This document shows positions 22,264 through 33,479 of a stretch of 64,000 nucleotides of DNA, one piece after another. This DNA comes from Yponomeuta sedellus (taxonomy: Eukaryota > Arthropoda > Insecta > Lepidoptera > Yponomeutidae). The stretch's first letter is position 1. Each line of letters begins with the position of its first letter. The notes beneath the pieces were generated by a model. It saw nothing but the letters and a program-made list of their open reading frames with translations. It was not told the DNA's origin and made no database searches. The stretch is taken from contig OW203734.1 of assembly GCA_934045075.1 (NCBI GenBank), positions 12,646,016 through 12,710,015 of the forward strand. The letters are read 5' to 3'. The position numbers and the translations under genes were made by a program.

Positions 22264-24175
22264 TTGAGTGTCACCTTTGTATTATTAATATTACATTAAT
22301 TCTCGGCGTCAACAAGCTGATGACTATGATGATTTATTCTAGATTCATTCCGCGCCGTCGCAAAACGTTCACTTTGCAAATGTCTACCGTTCGTAAAGAC
22401 CATTGCTCCGCATGTCCATTTCGCAAAATGTCCACATCGCATCTCTTTCGCAAATGCCATATTTACTACTAATGAGTTCTTTGAGAGATTCAATTTAGTT
22501 TTTAAACAAAATAAACGGATCTCATAGGTCACATACATGTCTTCTATTTTTTTTAATTAATCTTTGCTCTGGGTTAGTAGCTAAGGGTACACTTGATGGC
22601 TGATCAACATTAACGTTTTGTACTTCGGCCGAACTCACCGAGACTTAGGGAACTAAAGTGTTAGAAATAAGAGAAGAAAAGTGTACAATAATTGGAATTT
22701 ATTTTAGTCGGACTACCTAGGTTGTCAGCAAGCAATATTACAAGTTGTATCTGCAAAGCATGACAGAAATGATATATTTATGATGCTACTGTTTACTAAT
22801 GCAGTAGGAAACATTGAACATAAATCTTCTATCGCTTTGTACCTCCCGTGGGTAAGTTGCGTACGTACATCACGATACGTTAATTGGGCCCGAGCAATCG
22901 TTTATATTACTGTGCATGTATTTGATTTAAGAGAAATAGGACACATCGATCTCTCTAGCCCGTTAGGAGATATGTTATTGCTAGCTTTTTACCACACTAC
23001 GAAATCAAAAGAGTTCTTACGCGTATGTATGTATTGTATTTGTCAAAATAGATCAAGGCCTTTGGCATACGAGTTGGTTGTCAGCTGCCGTAGTGTTAAA
23101 AATCCATAATAATAATGCAAATAAAAAAATGCAAGAAAAAACTTTTATATATCAATAACCAATAATTTCCGTAAATCTCATTAATTTCTTTTATTTTCCT
23201 GCTTTCACAATAAATAATTTTCTAACCTCGATATTTGTCCAACCCTATATTTAGTTTTTATTGCGTTCCGTCGTGTCCTTTGCGAAATAAAACCTAACTT
23301 CGTTTGTATGAAGCTGCAGCGCCCCAGCGCGCGCTCTTTAATATTCAGAAACTTCAGCATAAGCACAGCCCCTAGTGACAGCATTTGCGGTACATCGCAG
23401 GTATTCACGGGAGACTAATTGGGCCCGACGAATCGTTTACGTCACTGGACACGTAACTAGAGACGCGCACGCCGTTCCGCTCACCTGGTATGCTTCAAAA
23501 CGCTCATTCCACTGCACGTGATGCATTAGTCTCGCGACCGAAGTTGGTGGAGATAAGTTACCGTACCTTACAAACGTAAACACCTGGGGGATGAGTCTAC
23601 TAAATTCGTAGTTGTTAAATAGAGTGACGTTAGCACGATCGTGGCTATCTTATGAATACTGTTCGTAGTAAAGAAACCATTCAGTGCTGTAACCCGCGAA
23701 ACTTTCTTAGACACCTCATCCTATACGATTTCTGTCTTGTAAGGTCCTTTTGTAATTTGCGCATGGTAGCTGAATGACTCAGCAAGACCATTATTTAATA
23801 GACTAAAGTTGTGTCAAATAACTGCTAATATCAAGCCTGTCCCTTGACAGGCTGCCAATTGATAACACATGACATTTTGTAATTTGAACGAGTTACCGCA
23901 GCGCTACGGCAGAATGTGCTACTTTTACGACGCCATCACCATTTTGCCATTAAACTCTATTGGAGAGCTATGCCATGCATTTAGTAGACTTGAAGCCCAG
24001 GAGCAAAAAAGCGAGAATGCGACGTCTCAAAATTGCTCGGAATTTCAAGTTATCATATTAAATAGTTTCCGTTTCGGACCACTTTTACATTACATTACGA
24101 GAAAGTCTCAAGTACTGAAAACCTCCAGTAACATTACTTGACTACTTTAGTGCACACTAAAGACTACAATATATT
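22264..24175. other. Mostly unassigned; contains two related 40-65 bp blocks
   Basis: Blocks at 22856-22920 and 23386-23455 share TAATTGGGCCCGA, then AATCGTTTA and ACTG. Around 22360-22460 several degenerate copies of a CGCAAATGTCCA-like word recur. The 109-residue plus frame at 22780-23109 and the 90-residue frame at 23869-24141 lack motifs and are not called. Confidence 0.35.
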
Positions 24176-24484
24176 ACACTATTTTTATTTTTAATGCACT
24201 AACCCGTGCTAAGGAACAAATTTAAAAACCTATTTAGAGGCTAAAAATTTCACCCATGCCGGGATTCGAATCCGCAACCTCTGGCTATCCGTACCAGCGC
24301 TCTACCAATTGAGCCAATGGGCGACTCACGGCATCAGTGAAATTTCGAACCTCTTTACAATATTCTCTGTATTACGTACAGGCAGCGACATCTGACTTAA
24401 GCAAATTGCATTACTTACAGCCCCGACTACCTACTTTGCATTTAGGTTTTAACATCGGAACGATATCACTGTACCCACATGATT
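24176..24484 (-). mobile_element. Full 309-bp tRNA-like unit
   Basis: Read on the minus strand: a leader, then GCCCATTGGCTCAATTGGTA then GAGCG (box A), a CTGGT-loop-GCCAG arm, GGTTCGAATCC-type box B (here with one change, GGATTCGAATCC), then a 3' body ending in CACGGGTTAGTGCATTAAAA and ATAGTGT. The 5' acceptor side GCCCAT pairs with ATGGGT downstream of the B box, so a cloverleaf is partly kept. The T-arm has a mismatch and position 33 is not T. A pseudo-tRNA rather than a working gene. A second, truncated copy follows directly. Confidence 0.75.
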
Positions 24485-24578
24485 ACACTATTTTTATTTT
24501 TAATGCACTAACCCGTGCTAAGGAACAAATTTAAAAACCTATTTAGAGGCTAAAAATTTCACCCATGCCGGATAGCCA
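24485..24578 (-). mobile_element. Second, truncated 309-bp unit in tandem
   Basis: Begins with the same ACACTATTTTTATTTTTAAT as 24176 and runs to CATGCCGG, where it jumps to ATAGCCA, a piece of the tRNA-like anticodon arm in opposite orientation. After 230 bp of unrelated DNA a short inverted piece, TGCCTCTAAATAGGTTTTTA, occurs at about 24809-24828. Confidence 0.65.
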
Positions 24579-24839
24579 ACACCAACAAAATTTGCAAGCA
24601 ACTTTAACCGTTGTATTTACGCCGCAACATTAAAATTACAAATGATTGTTTAGCCGCGACCGGTGAACATTGCTTAATAAATAATAAAAATTAACGGCAC
24701 AGGCAATAACAAACAACTTTATTACAGGTATTACTCGGAGAAGGCTAAAATTTTTAACTAAGCACCTATTAACACAGGGTTTGCTTTTGGAATAAAAGGT
24801 GAACTTGCCTCTAAATAGGTTTTTAGACTACAATATAGT

Positions 24840-26700
24840 TTCTTGAATTTAAAGTAAAACGAGCAATTTTTATTTCTTTATTCAACGCACGTATATATTG
24901 ATGCAAACTTATTTATCTGGAATTTAATGTCTCGAAAGAGCAAACGAGCTTTGCATCGAACATTGTATCCACAGGAAACATCATTTATTTCATATCCACG
25001 TTTCCTTAGTCCTCGACATAAACTTTACTTTTGCATTCCGCATAAAGGCCTAACCTGTCCAACCAGTAGCCTAAGGCTTACGGCGACATAAAGCTATCGT
25101 TGTAATCTCCACAGAAAAGCGATCGCCCGACATAATGTAAAATGTGACTTTTCATAAATATCTCGAGTTAGCGATGAGATTGTCATCGCATCAATTTGAT
25201 TCTAAGTCTTCACTTCAGCGTCAGTGTCCTATCGCGAAACGTATTACGATCCGAAACGCTCGATTACTCCTTAATGGGCATCGCTTTGACTCGCTCAATG
25301 ACTAAAAATACACCCATTCATTCTCACAGCATCATCGAACGATCCATCACTTATGCGTGAGCGCCCGGACAGATGCGAATGATATTGCTTCATTATTACG
25401 CTAACTTACCGACTTCTTTTGCTCTCTTCGAAACAATAAACCGGCTTATTACTCGATTTGTTTTCATACACGAACAGATGTTCCGAAAACTTAATAGCAG
25501 AAAATCACTAGACGTTTGTTTGGGACGTAATGTACAGTGTCATTACTCTTAGAAATTTCAAAGATCACGTAGCAAAGTTCAAGCAAAAACCGATGAAAGA
25601 TATGATTAGAGTGGAAGCCTCGCGTAATAAGCAGTGAAATGGGATCCTACCACACGGGTCGACATTTTGATTCACGGCCGCGGCTTAATGGCACACATAG
25701 ACATTACAGTCACGTATCAATGTCAATGTAACTATAATTTCCTCCAGTGTGAGTAGACGCACGTACTGGGGTCGAGCTTGTTAACTCCATCGAGATGTCT
25801 GGTATCGTGTTTGCTGAGCGAAAATCACTTCGTTCTATATTGATTCAATTTTTGGTTCCAATTAAACCATTGTGAAGCGTTTCATCACGATAGTTGAGCG
25901 ATTAAATTCATTAGCGCTAACAAGCTGCTAGTTTGTAGAAAGAAAGTAGGAACTGTCATGTCGCACAATGCGCATTCAAAAATGCGTTGGACACTTACGT
26001 ATGCAAAAATGTGCTCAGGAAATTATCCGATTCGTTGCTTACGCATTTTGCACCAGGAAAGAAAGTAGGTTCAAGTTTTTAATATCGCAGCTAAAACTGT
26101 GCAATTTTAAGCTTCCTGAAAATTTGTCAAGTGTCAGATTACTGAGTCCAGGAACAGCTGATAAACATCACTCGTTTTACGAAAGCTGGTGTGGTTCCAA
26201 ATTCTACATAATTTCACGCCTTAATTGCTTTTATTAATGCTCAGAATCACTCATATTTGTTTCTCTAATTACTTTGCTAATGCCTTGAGAAGTGTCGAAA
26301 GCATTTTTTGCTCATAAAAATCGCTATTACTTTTGTAGGACGTGAACCTGAAGCGTAGTATTGGCATTAAATTTCTTTGCAGACAAAATATACGATTGTC
26401 ATGGAAAGCGCTAGCAATTGAAGTAAAACTTTGAACAACATTGACTCTCGAAGACAGAATTGCATTTCCACAATAAAACTTGTCGCTGTCTTTGTTGAAA
26501 CACCGTGTTGCTGAAGTCTTTTGTTCCTCGATATACATAAACATATCACAGACATAACCAGCTCTTTACTATCTCCTTTTGCGTTGGATTCTTTCGGAGA
26601 GAGAAAAAAAATGAGTACAAATGTCATTGCCTAAGTTTTGCGTATCCTAACTTCCTTTTATCTTTCGAGCAATTTGTTTTTAAATTTAATCAAAACAAAT
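24840..26700. other. Unassigned, low-repeat stretch
   Basis: Around 25000-25900 the sequence is balanced in base composition and free of the repeat families seen elsewhere, so it is a candidate for conserved non-coding or regulatory DNA. Open frames of 86-91 residues (25968-26237 plus; 26269-26627 minus) carry no motif. Confidence 0.3.
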
Positions 26701-26705
26701 CAAAA

Positions 26706-26785
26706 AGGTTTTATTCAAAGTAGCACAGAAACTGCGACCTGATGAACGTTACAAGTTGAACTAGGTATCCATTTCAAAACTCGAT
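26706..26785 (+). repeat. Dispersed repeat, GTAGCACAGAAACTGCG family
   Basis: GTTTTATTCAAAGTAGCACA then GAAACTGCGACCTGATGAAC; the reverse complement of 20690-20770. A third copy is at 58580. Confidence 0.6.
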
Positions 26786-26789
26786 TATA

Positions 26790-28100
26790 TTAAAGAAAAA
26801 TAGACGAAAAACTTCCAAACGTAGTCTTTTCTTTTATTTCATATCAAACAACAAGTCCCACAAGTTTTGTTAAATTTACCTTTGCATTGACATATACATT
26901 ACACATTAGAAAACAATGTAATGTTTATGAGACTAACAAAATAACCTAGATCCTAGGCTACAATCTAAACACCAGCGAAGGTGGGCTTAGAACACTTTCG
27001 CGCCCTTTCTCTTACATTCCCTGGGCCATTGAATCATGTCGTAAGCTTAATAGAAATACGCTGTGCTTCAAAACAGGTGGGCTCTCTAAAATATGGTCTT
27101 CAATTTCTAAAGGAGTTTGTGTTGATGAGGAAGGAAATTGCGAAGTTTTTACTTCGGCTTTATAATAAGAGGTATGCGAGGTGGGAAGTTACTATTTGGA
27201 TTCCTAAAATAGACAAACATTGTTCATCTTTTCTCTAACTCTCTTTTCTATGGCACTTCCCAGACAAACTTATTTTGGCTTTTTTTTACAAACCACATGC
27301 AATGAAACTTTGTCGAGCATTTCGTAAATAGGTCGATCTTTGTTTTATGTAACAGACAGAATATTCATAAGTTGCTAATAAACCTCCATACTCCTCTATA
27401 CTAATATGCCAAATAGACACTACACAAAAGACCGTGAACTTTCTACAAGCCAAGTCCTGATTAACTAACCGCGTTTAATCGAACGTCATTTTCATATCCC
27501 GTGAAAGTGAGCCGATTTGCGCATCCCATCCGCCATGCGAATTGACTTCGTGATTTCACTAGTCACATCCTCTGGTCACCACGCAAACGGCCGCAAATAT
27601 CTTGACCTTCGGTACCAAACTAGAAGCTCGACTTGATGTCTCATTACTTGGCTGGCCGACCGCAGCTTCGCACTTCTCGGGCTAATCTAATTTACAATTG
27701 TCAACTTTCCTTCGAAGATTTGCATGAACTATGAATTGATCCCGATGCTTTGTTTACACTTTCGCTCTGTTTCATCGCGGCCACTGTTTCGTTACATAAA
27801 AACTGATGGCGCGTTTTATGGCGGTTCTAAATGCTGTCTAAATGAGCAATAGAATGCAGAGCATGGCGAGTAATAGCTGGATATCACAATTAAATCTTAC
27901 CGTTTATTTCAACTTAATAGTGAACCACAAATGGCGTAGTAATTTTATTATTCCAGGACCACTAGCAAGCAATACAAGAAAACATTCCACAAAATAGAAT
28001 CACACGTAACATGGTGATTAATTACATACTGTATCGAAACAATTCGCAATTTGCATTATAGAGTCTCGTTCCTATAATCTAAAACATTTAAAGATGTTAA
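26790..28100. other. Unassigned, partly GC-balanced stretch
   Basis: 27480-27830 is richer in GC and CpG than its surroundings and lacks open frames. It could be regulatory. No feature is firmly supported. Confidence 0.3.
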
Positions 28101-28106
28101 CTGATC

Positions 28107-28441
28107 AATCCCGGCTGCCTGAGTAATCTTAAACGATCGCGAAGGTTAAGCAGCACAGGGCGCCTTCAGTGCATGGATGGATAACCGACTATCCGAGCGA
28201 TTCTGTGCTTCGCAAGGCACCTTAAACAGTTGGTGCTGGCTGTCGTCGATAGATGGCCGTCGTTAAGCCAAGTCAGAGGCCTTAAGGCGGCTTGAAAACT
28301 TCTGACAGTAAGACCAGCCGCTAGTCTTGGAAGCATCCACCAATCCGGTCTTGGCCCCCTTGGTGAAGTATGGCCTATACTTCCTCAGGGAAGAGACTCG
28401 TGCCCCTCGGTGGGGACATAATGGGTTGATGATGATGATGG
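28107..28441 (+). mobile_element. 5S rRNA-derived SINE, best-preserved head
   Basis: AAACGATCGCGAAGGTTAAG then CAGC, GGGCGCCTTCAGTGCATGGA and TGGATAACCG closely parallels the 5S rRNA stretch GATC-CCGAAG-GTTAAGC-GGGCGC...AGT-CTTGGATGGGTGACC. The body continues with TGTGCTTCGCAAGGCACC, GGCGGCTTGAAAACTTCTGA and TCCACCAATCCGG, and ends in a GAT microsatellite. This copy best shows that the family began from 5S rRNA. Confidence 0.8.
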
Positions 28442-28780
28442 TGTAAACTGTTCATGTATTATTCAGTCAATGTGTAATGGATCGTTTCTTGTATTTGTGC
28501 TTTAGATTATTGTTAGTCGAAAACATATGCGTTTTCTATTTTAGTTAGTTAGCCTTAAAGAACAGCTGAAACACTCTTCTATTCAACGTGTTATTGAATT
28601 AACGCAAAACTAGGAAACAATTTAGTTTGGCTAACTAAACCACTTCTAATAAGCCAATGATTAAAATTCACATCTTATTCTTTTATTTTCCTCCAAACTG
28701 ACCGCTTAAATTTTCAAGATTGTATGAAAAGTAAAATTTCGAATTTTAAACTTTTCTTATTAGAGCTTTAATAGCATTTC
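28442..28780. other. Unassigned AT-rich stretch
   Basis: No open frame or recognised repeat. Confidence 0.4.
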
Positions 28781-28784
28781 ACTG

Positions 28785-28990
28785 CTTCGTTGGTCTAGCG
28801 GTTATATTTCTTGACTACCATAACCAGGCGGTTCGATTCCCACTGGAGACTGCCCTACTTGATTTGTGCAAATGTCCTCAGTCAATGAGTGCTTTTCCAT
28901 ATATCTGATGTTCTTCCCTGTTTGACATGGACCGGCAAATCGGGGGCAATGAAATTCGTGCAATATTTTTTTTTACACTCACCAAATTAA
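28785..28990 (+). mobile_element. tRNA-derived SINE, third family
   Basis: TGGTCTAGCGGTTATATTTC (box A), GGCGGTTCGATTCCCACTGG (box B), then a body ending near a T-run at 28968. Head resembles the minus-strand SINE at 57520-57640, which shares TTGGTCTAGCGGT and the ACTACCAT arm. Acceptor pairing is poor. Confidence 0.6.
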
Positions 28991-30515
28991 CTATGCCATG
29001 GACACCAGAGGACTAAAATACTACTTATCTATTTTATTTCATAAATAAAAATGTAATTCGTATATGCATTTTTCAAAACTGCGCGATTTCTGAAATATGA
29101 ATTAAAGTTTGTAATTTATGACATCTTTTATTTTATCACTTTTGAAATATTTCTGATTTTTTTGTTTTTTAAAACTAAAATGAACATAGGTACCCAATAA
29201 AATGCTTTAAATCGGATGTGTCACTTAGAATGCATATTCCTCAATCACATATATTCTATTTGGGACAATAATGTACTGAAGGCATTAATATCTATTAAAA
29301 TAATAAATTAAAGTACCTATTTAATAAAGTTATATAAACCCTGATATTTCCATAAATAAAAGCCTGACACACTTTGTCTCTATTTGTGTAAAGTTTGTAA
29401 ATCACAAGGTTCAAGAATTGCGCATTTCAGAAGAAAACTGTGAACATACTCGCAGTTTTGTTAACTAGTATAAGACGCCACCCCTACACAATAACATGAA
29501 ATTCTCATCCCGGAAAAGGCCAGCTTCCTAGACCGAAATACCTCATAACAAAATGACCGTCTAAATCATAATAAATACAATCTGATGGAGATAACTCGGG
29601 ACCATTACATCTCTCCGCGTAATCTCAGACTGCATATTTCCATTTTAATCTTAATTTCAATTAAATCCAACCGCCTCCCGTTATTCGCTGAGACCTCCGC
29701 GTTTCCTAGAAGTCGGGAGTTTTACAGCCTTTCTCACCATAAAGAGGCCTGTGAATAATATTATCTATGTAATATGAGACGCACCAAGTGCTCGGTCCAA
29801 CTATAGCACTTGTTTCAAGCCCAATAAGAACTACAATGGGAGTTTGTTCTGTTTCGGGTGCCTATGCCTGTTTGCAAACAACATTATCATAGAGCCACCA
29901 ACAATGAAGATATAAAGTTTGCAGTAATATTTGCATAATGAAGTCTGCAAAACTTTGCGTCCAGTTGCCTCAGGTGAGTTACGTAGAAAGTATACTCACG
30001 CTTTACCCTCAATTTAGGATTTTAATAAATCGCACCAAGTCACTGTTACATATTGAATACTAACCCTAGGCTAAGTTCTATATTTATTGTTACTAATATA
30101 ACACTGGACCACGTTGTCTGTAAATCAATTGAAATAAATTTACCCTCAATTTAGATGCTATTAGAATTATTAAGCTCTACAAGTTTGCTACAACCATTGC
30201 GTATACAATAAGTTCAGCGAACGTGGCGTTAGCGATGTTTCTTTTTCTGTAGATTTAACATGGAAGCGGAGCTTACAGAGTAGCTACATAAATCTCTGCT
30301 ACTATACCCACGTAATTCCACCCATATTGTGCTAAGAAAATTTAGTGTTATTGCGACCGTAAATACACATAACCTCACACTTATCTGCCACCGGGATAGA
30401 CAGAGACCATTACAAACTTTCAAATATAAAACCGCAGCTTCAATGCGTGTTCGCCGCAAGTAAATAATAGTGAAACGACGGTAAATGCAAATGGCTGCCG
30501 AGCATGATCAAAGAG
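28991..30515. other. Unassigned stretch within the likely host intron downstream region
   Basis: No motif-bearing open frame. A minus-strand frame at 30229-30459 overlaps a decayed copy of the GGGGTAGGCAGAGACC repeat (about 30345-30412, minus) and is discounted. Confidence 0.35.
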
Positions 30516-30521
30516 TCTTAC

Positions 30522-30594
30522 CACGATGGTCCTGCCGCCACACTGTCATTAGGTACATAACACAGCTCTGCCCATCGGCGGCAAACGGGCAAAC
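30522..30594 (-). CDS. Candidate exon 2 of the mucin-like gene
   Basis: On the minus strand a pyrimidine-rich run ends in ...TTCATGAAG just before 30594. A 73-base open segment follows, then the donor GTG|GTAAGA at 30522/30521. Read in phase 0, which matches the phase-0 end of exon 1, it encodes VCPFAADGQSCVMYLMTVWR plus QDHR and one extra base (phase 1 exit). Two cysteines and a W-rich stretch would suit an extracellular domain. The intron back to exon 1 would be 2,884 bp and contain the mariner relic. Next exon not found. The call rests on splice signals and phase only and could be chance. Confidence 0.3.
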
Positions 30595-30924
30595 CTTCAT
30601 GAATAGAAACATAAAACTTATATACGGCCTCTTTGATAAATAATGCCCCTTGCGGTGTTGCCTCAGAACACTTGCTTTTATTTATGAAACTGGCAACTAG
30701 AATTATAGAGATGCAGTAAAGAAAGGTTGTAAGTTCGAAAATAAAGTATTCTACATAGGCTGCTACGTATGTATGCGGAATCTGGGATTCCAATAATTTT
30801 AAACGCAATGTCTGACCTCCATGGTCAAATTCGTTCTTTTTTTAAATACTGGCCGCTAATATTTTTCTCTTTTATACGTTGGTGTTTTGTTTTTGATGGG
30901 TTTAAAATGTCATATCGCTGAAAA

Positions 30925-31582
30925 AATGGTTCTACACAGGTGACGAATCCTGGATCTACGCGTACGATCCCGAAACTAAACAACAATCAACAGTTTGGGT
31001 GTTTCAAAATGAGCCGAACCCTACGAAAGTGGCTCGTGCAAAAAGCACTGTAAAGCAAATGGTGGCCTGCTTTTTTGGTATTTATGGCCATGTGGCTACA
31101 ATACCACTGGAGAATCGCAGAACGATTAATTCGGAGTGGTACACGACCATTTGTTTGCCGGAAGTATTTGAAGAAATACGACAAAACAACCAGCGGCGCA
31201 GAATCATACTTCACCATGACAATGCCAGCGGTCATACATCTCAGGAAACAACTACATTTTTGGATGGTCAAAAATAGAATTGATGGTTCATTCACCGTAC
31301 AGCCCTGATTTGGCTCCCAATGATTTCTATTTATTCCCAAATGTAAAGAATCAATTACGTGGTCAACGATTTTCGACCCGTGAAGATGCCGTAGATGCGT
31401 TCAAACAGCACGTTGGGAGATACCTAAATCAGAGTGGAAAAAGTGTTTTACAATTTGGTTTCATCGAATGCCAAAGTGCATCGATCATAATGGAGAATAC
31501 TTTGAAAAACAATAAAAGCATATTTAGCCATATACATTTGTTTATTTTTTCTATTCCGCATACATAAGTAGCAGCCCTCGTA
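30925..31582 (+). pseudogene. Mariner (DD34D) transposase relic with right terminal repeat
   Basis: Homology starts inside the catalytic domain at TGDESWIYAYDPETK, with the first catalytic D at 30942. It continues through LHHDNASGH (second D at 31218) and HSPYSPDLAPNDF (third D at 31322), the D-34-D spacing of mariner transposases. It ends with NGEYFEKQ and a TAA at 31513. Frames shift once near 31270, just before the third D block, and once near 31412, so it is inactive. The DNA-binding N-terminal half is missing. After the stop the sequence ends in GCAGCCCTCGTA, whose complement TACGAGGGCTGC has the form of a mariner terminal repeat with TA target at 31581-31582; no left partner is seen upstream. 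Several overlapping frames here are fragments of this one relic. Confidence 0.85.
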
Positions 31583-32740
31583 TTTATGAATTCAGTCTCC
31601 TAAAAAAAATAATTTTGTGCCTATGTAAACTTTATCAGCAGTACTGCGAAATTAAGCTATTGTTTTGCTAAACGGGATTTCAATTTCTTCTTTAATCTAA
31701 TGCAGATAAGAGGGGTCGGTTAATGCAACCGCAATAATACTGGCTAACGATAGAAAAGTCTTGGGTAGAGATTCGAGATTTCGATGTTTTTGCAGCGGCT
31801 GTTCTGTGGTCCATTAAACTCTGTAGCCAGTTAAAAATCTAGCGATTTTATCGCAAAAACTATCTTACATTTTTTCACACCCTGTCAACGGGTCATTCAT
31901 GCAACCTGTTCCGTTAATTGTTCGCTAATGAGCCTGTGACTCACAATAAATTAAAATCAAGCGAGCTAGACACTTGAGTAAGGACATTAATTTTCTCACT
32001 ACGAGGAGCTCGCAAATTCACTTCTCAAACTCATTTATTTTTACATTTATGGAAATTTATTCGTCTTGCGGTCAGCGCGAATCTAGGTGATAAATAAAAT
32101 ATTTTTACGCCATATACCGTTTTATATAGTACAAAGTTCAATTGAGTATAAAGCGGTTTAAGCAGTTTAAACTTTCGTTTCTTTAGCAACTTTTGCCGAG
32201 CAAATTATGAAAAGTGCCCCGTAATTTTGCTATTTCATTTCGCAATTTTCGTAGTCGTGTGCGAAGTTTTAAACAGGAATGCATTTTTAATGAAAACGTA
32301 AGCTGGAGAGTACGGCAGGTGCGAGTTCCTTAAGGTTCGTGTCGTGACTGCAGCAGTCTTTACTTTAGCAATTTACTCAGTAAAACGGTCTGGATGCACT
32401 AAGCCTAGCCGACTCTATTAAAATGTCAACATAATCTAACATTACACGTTCAATCTTAGAAAAAAATAAACGATCTAATTTTTTAAAGGCATTTTTCCGC
32501 CTCCCGTTGCTTATAATTAATCACCCTGTTATAATTTGCCGGGAAAATGGTAATGAACTATTTTCACTCTGTAATAACTTAACTTTTTGCTTCACTTGAT
32601 CTTACAGTACTAAAATCAACTCTTAATCTGTTTTCTTTGCGATACTCTTCTTTTTGCTATTATTTGCGAAGAATGCATACATTTTTCAGTAATAATACAC
32701 GTTAATAGTATAGTGTTTGACACTACGCTACATTGAAACT
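31583..32740. other. Unassigned stretch (probable intron of the minus-strand gene)
   Basis: No open frame or recognised repeat. If the two-exon model is right this is intronic. Confidence 0.35.
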
Positions 32741-32751
32741 ACATACATACA

Positions 32752-32830
32752 TAACCTCACGCCTGTATCCCAGAGGGGTAGGCAGAGACCAGGGACTGCC
32801 ACTTGCCACGATCCTGACAGATCACTTAAT
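32752..32830 (+). mobile_element. Dispersed repeat, GGGGTAGGCAGAGACC family
   Basis: ACCTCACGCCTGTATCCCAG then AGGGGTAGGCAGAGACCAGG and GCCACTTGCCACGATCCTGA, the cleanest copy in the window. The overlapping 70-residue frame is incidental. Confidence 0.65.
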
Positions 32831-33469
32831 TGAAACTAATGCCTGTAAAATTACTGTCGGTCGGTTTGATATCGTTAACACTTGTGTACAGCTAATAAAC
32901 TTATCTAAAGCAAACAAAGTCGTAAAAAACGCACTTTCGACGTAAACTCACAAAACGGCAAAAAGTCGAGCACTCATTCGCAACCATGGCATTGACGTTT
33001 TACCCAAAGCTTTCACTTCGAGCACAATGATCGAATTCTACCGAACTGTATCATTCGGAGTCAAAGAATGTAATTATTTCACCTGTTAAATTGAGCATAA
33101 GAGCGATTGCTGATAGACTAACGTTACCTTTAGGTTTTTGCAATTTCACCCTGATTACAAGTTACTTCCTCTGCTGAATACATTTCATAGATGAAAGCGC
33201 GCAGGTCGCAACGTTACACAGAGCAGAAGGCGCTTTTTGCCACTTTCAACCTGTCGATCGAGCAGGTAGCGCTAAATAATGCATATCAATTTGCAACAAT
33301 AATGTGGGAACGTGCGCATACGCCGGTGAATGCACGCCTAACCTTTCTCCGAGGGCTCATTAGAGGAATTCATGTGAGCGCGTCGGGAGCGTTGCGTCCT
33401 ACTGAATATTTATTACGCGCAACTTTTCCTGTCGCGATTTTAAAATAGATAAATGTCACGTAGGGAAGT

Positions 33470-33479
33470 GTCACTGACC
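33470..33479 (-). other. Splice donor of exon 1
   Basis: The minus strand reads GAG|GTCAGTG, a good 5' splice site; exon 1 ends at 33479 in phase 0. Reading through it adds only 12 residues before a stop at 33440. Confidence 0.55.

Noticed and set aside
28107..28441. 5S rRNA gene
   Set aside because: Only the central promoter part resembles 5S; the ends differ and a SINE body follows.
30229..30459. Further exon of the mucin-like gene
   Set aside because: The apparent acceptor and coding part overlap a decayed copy of the GGGGTAGGCAGAGACC repeat.
31075..31308. Separate 77-residue protein
   Set aside because: An alternate frame across the mariner relic.
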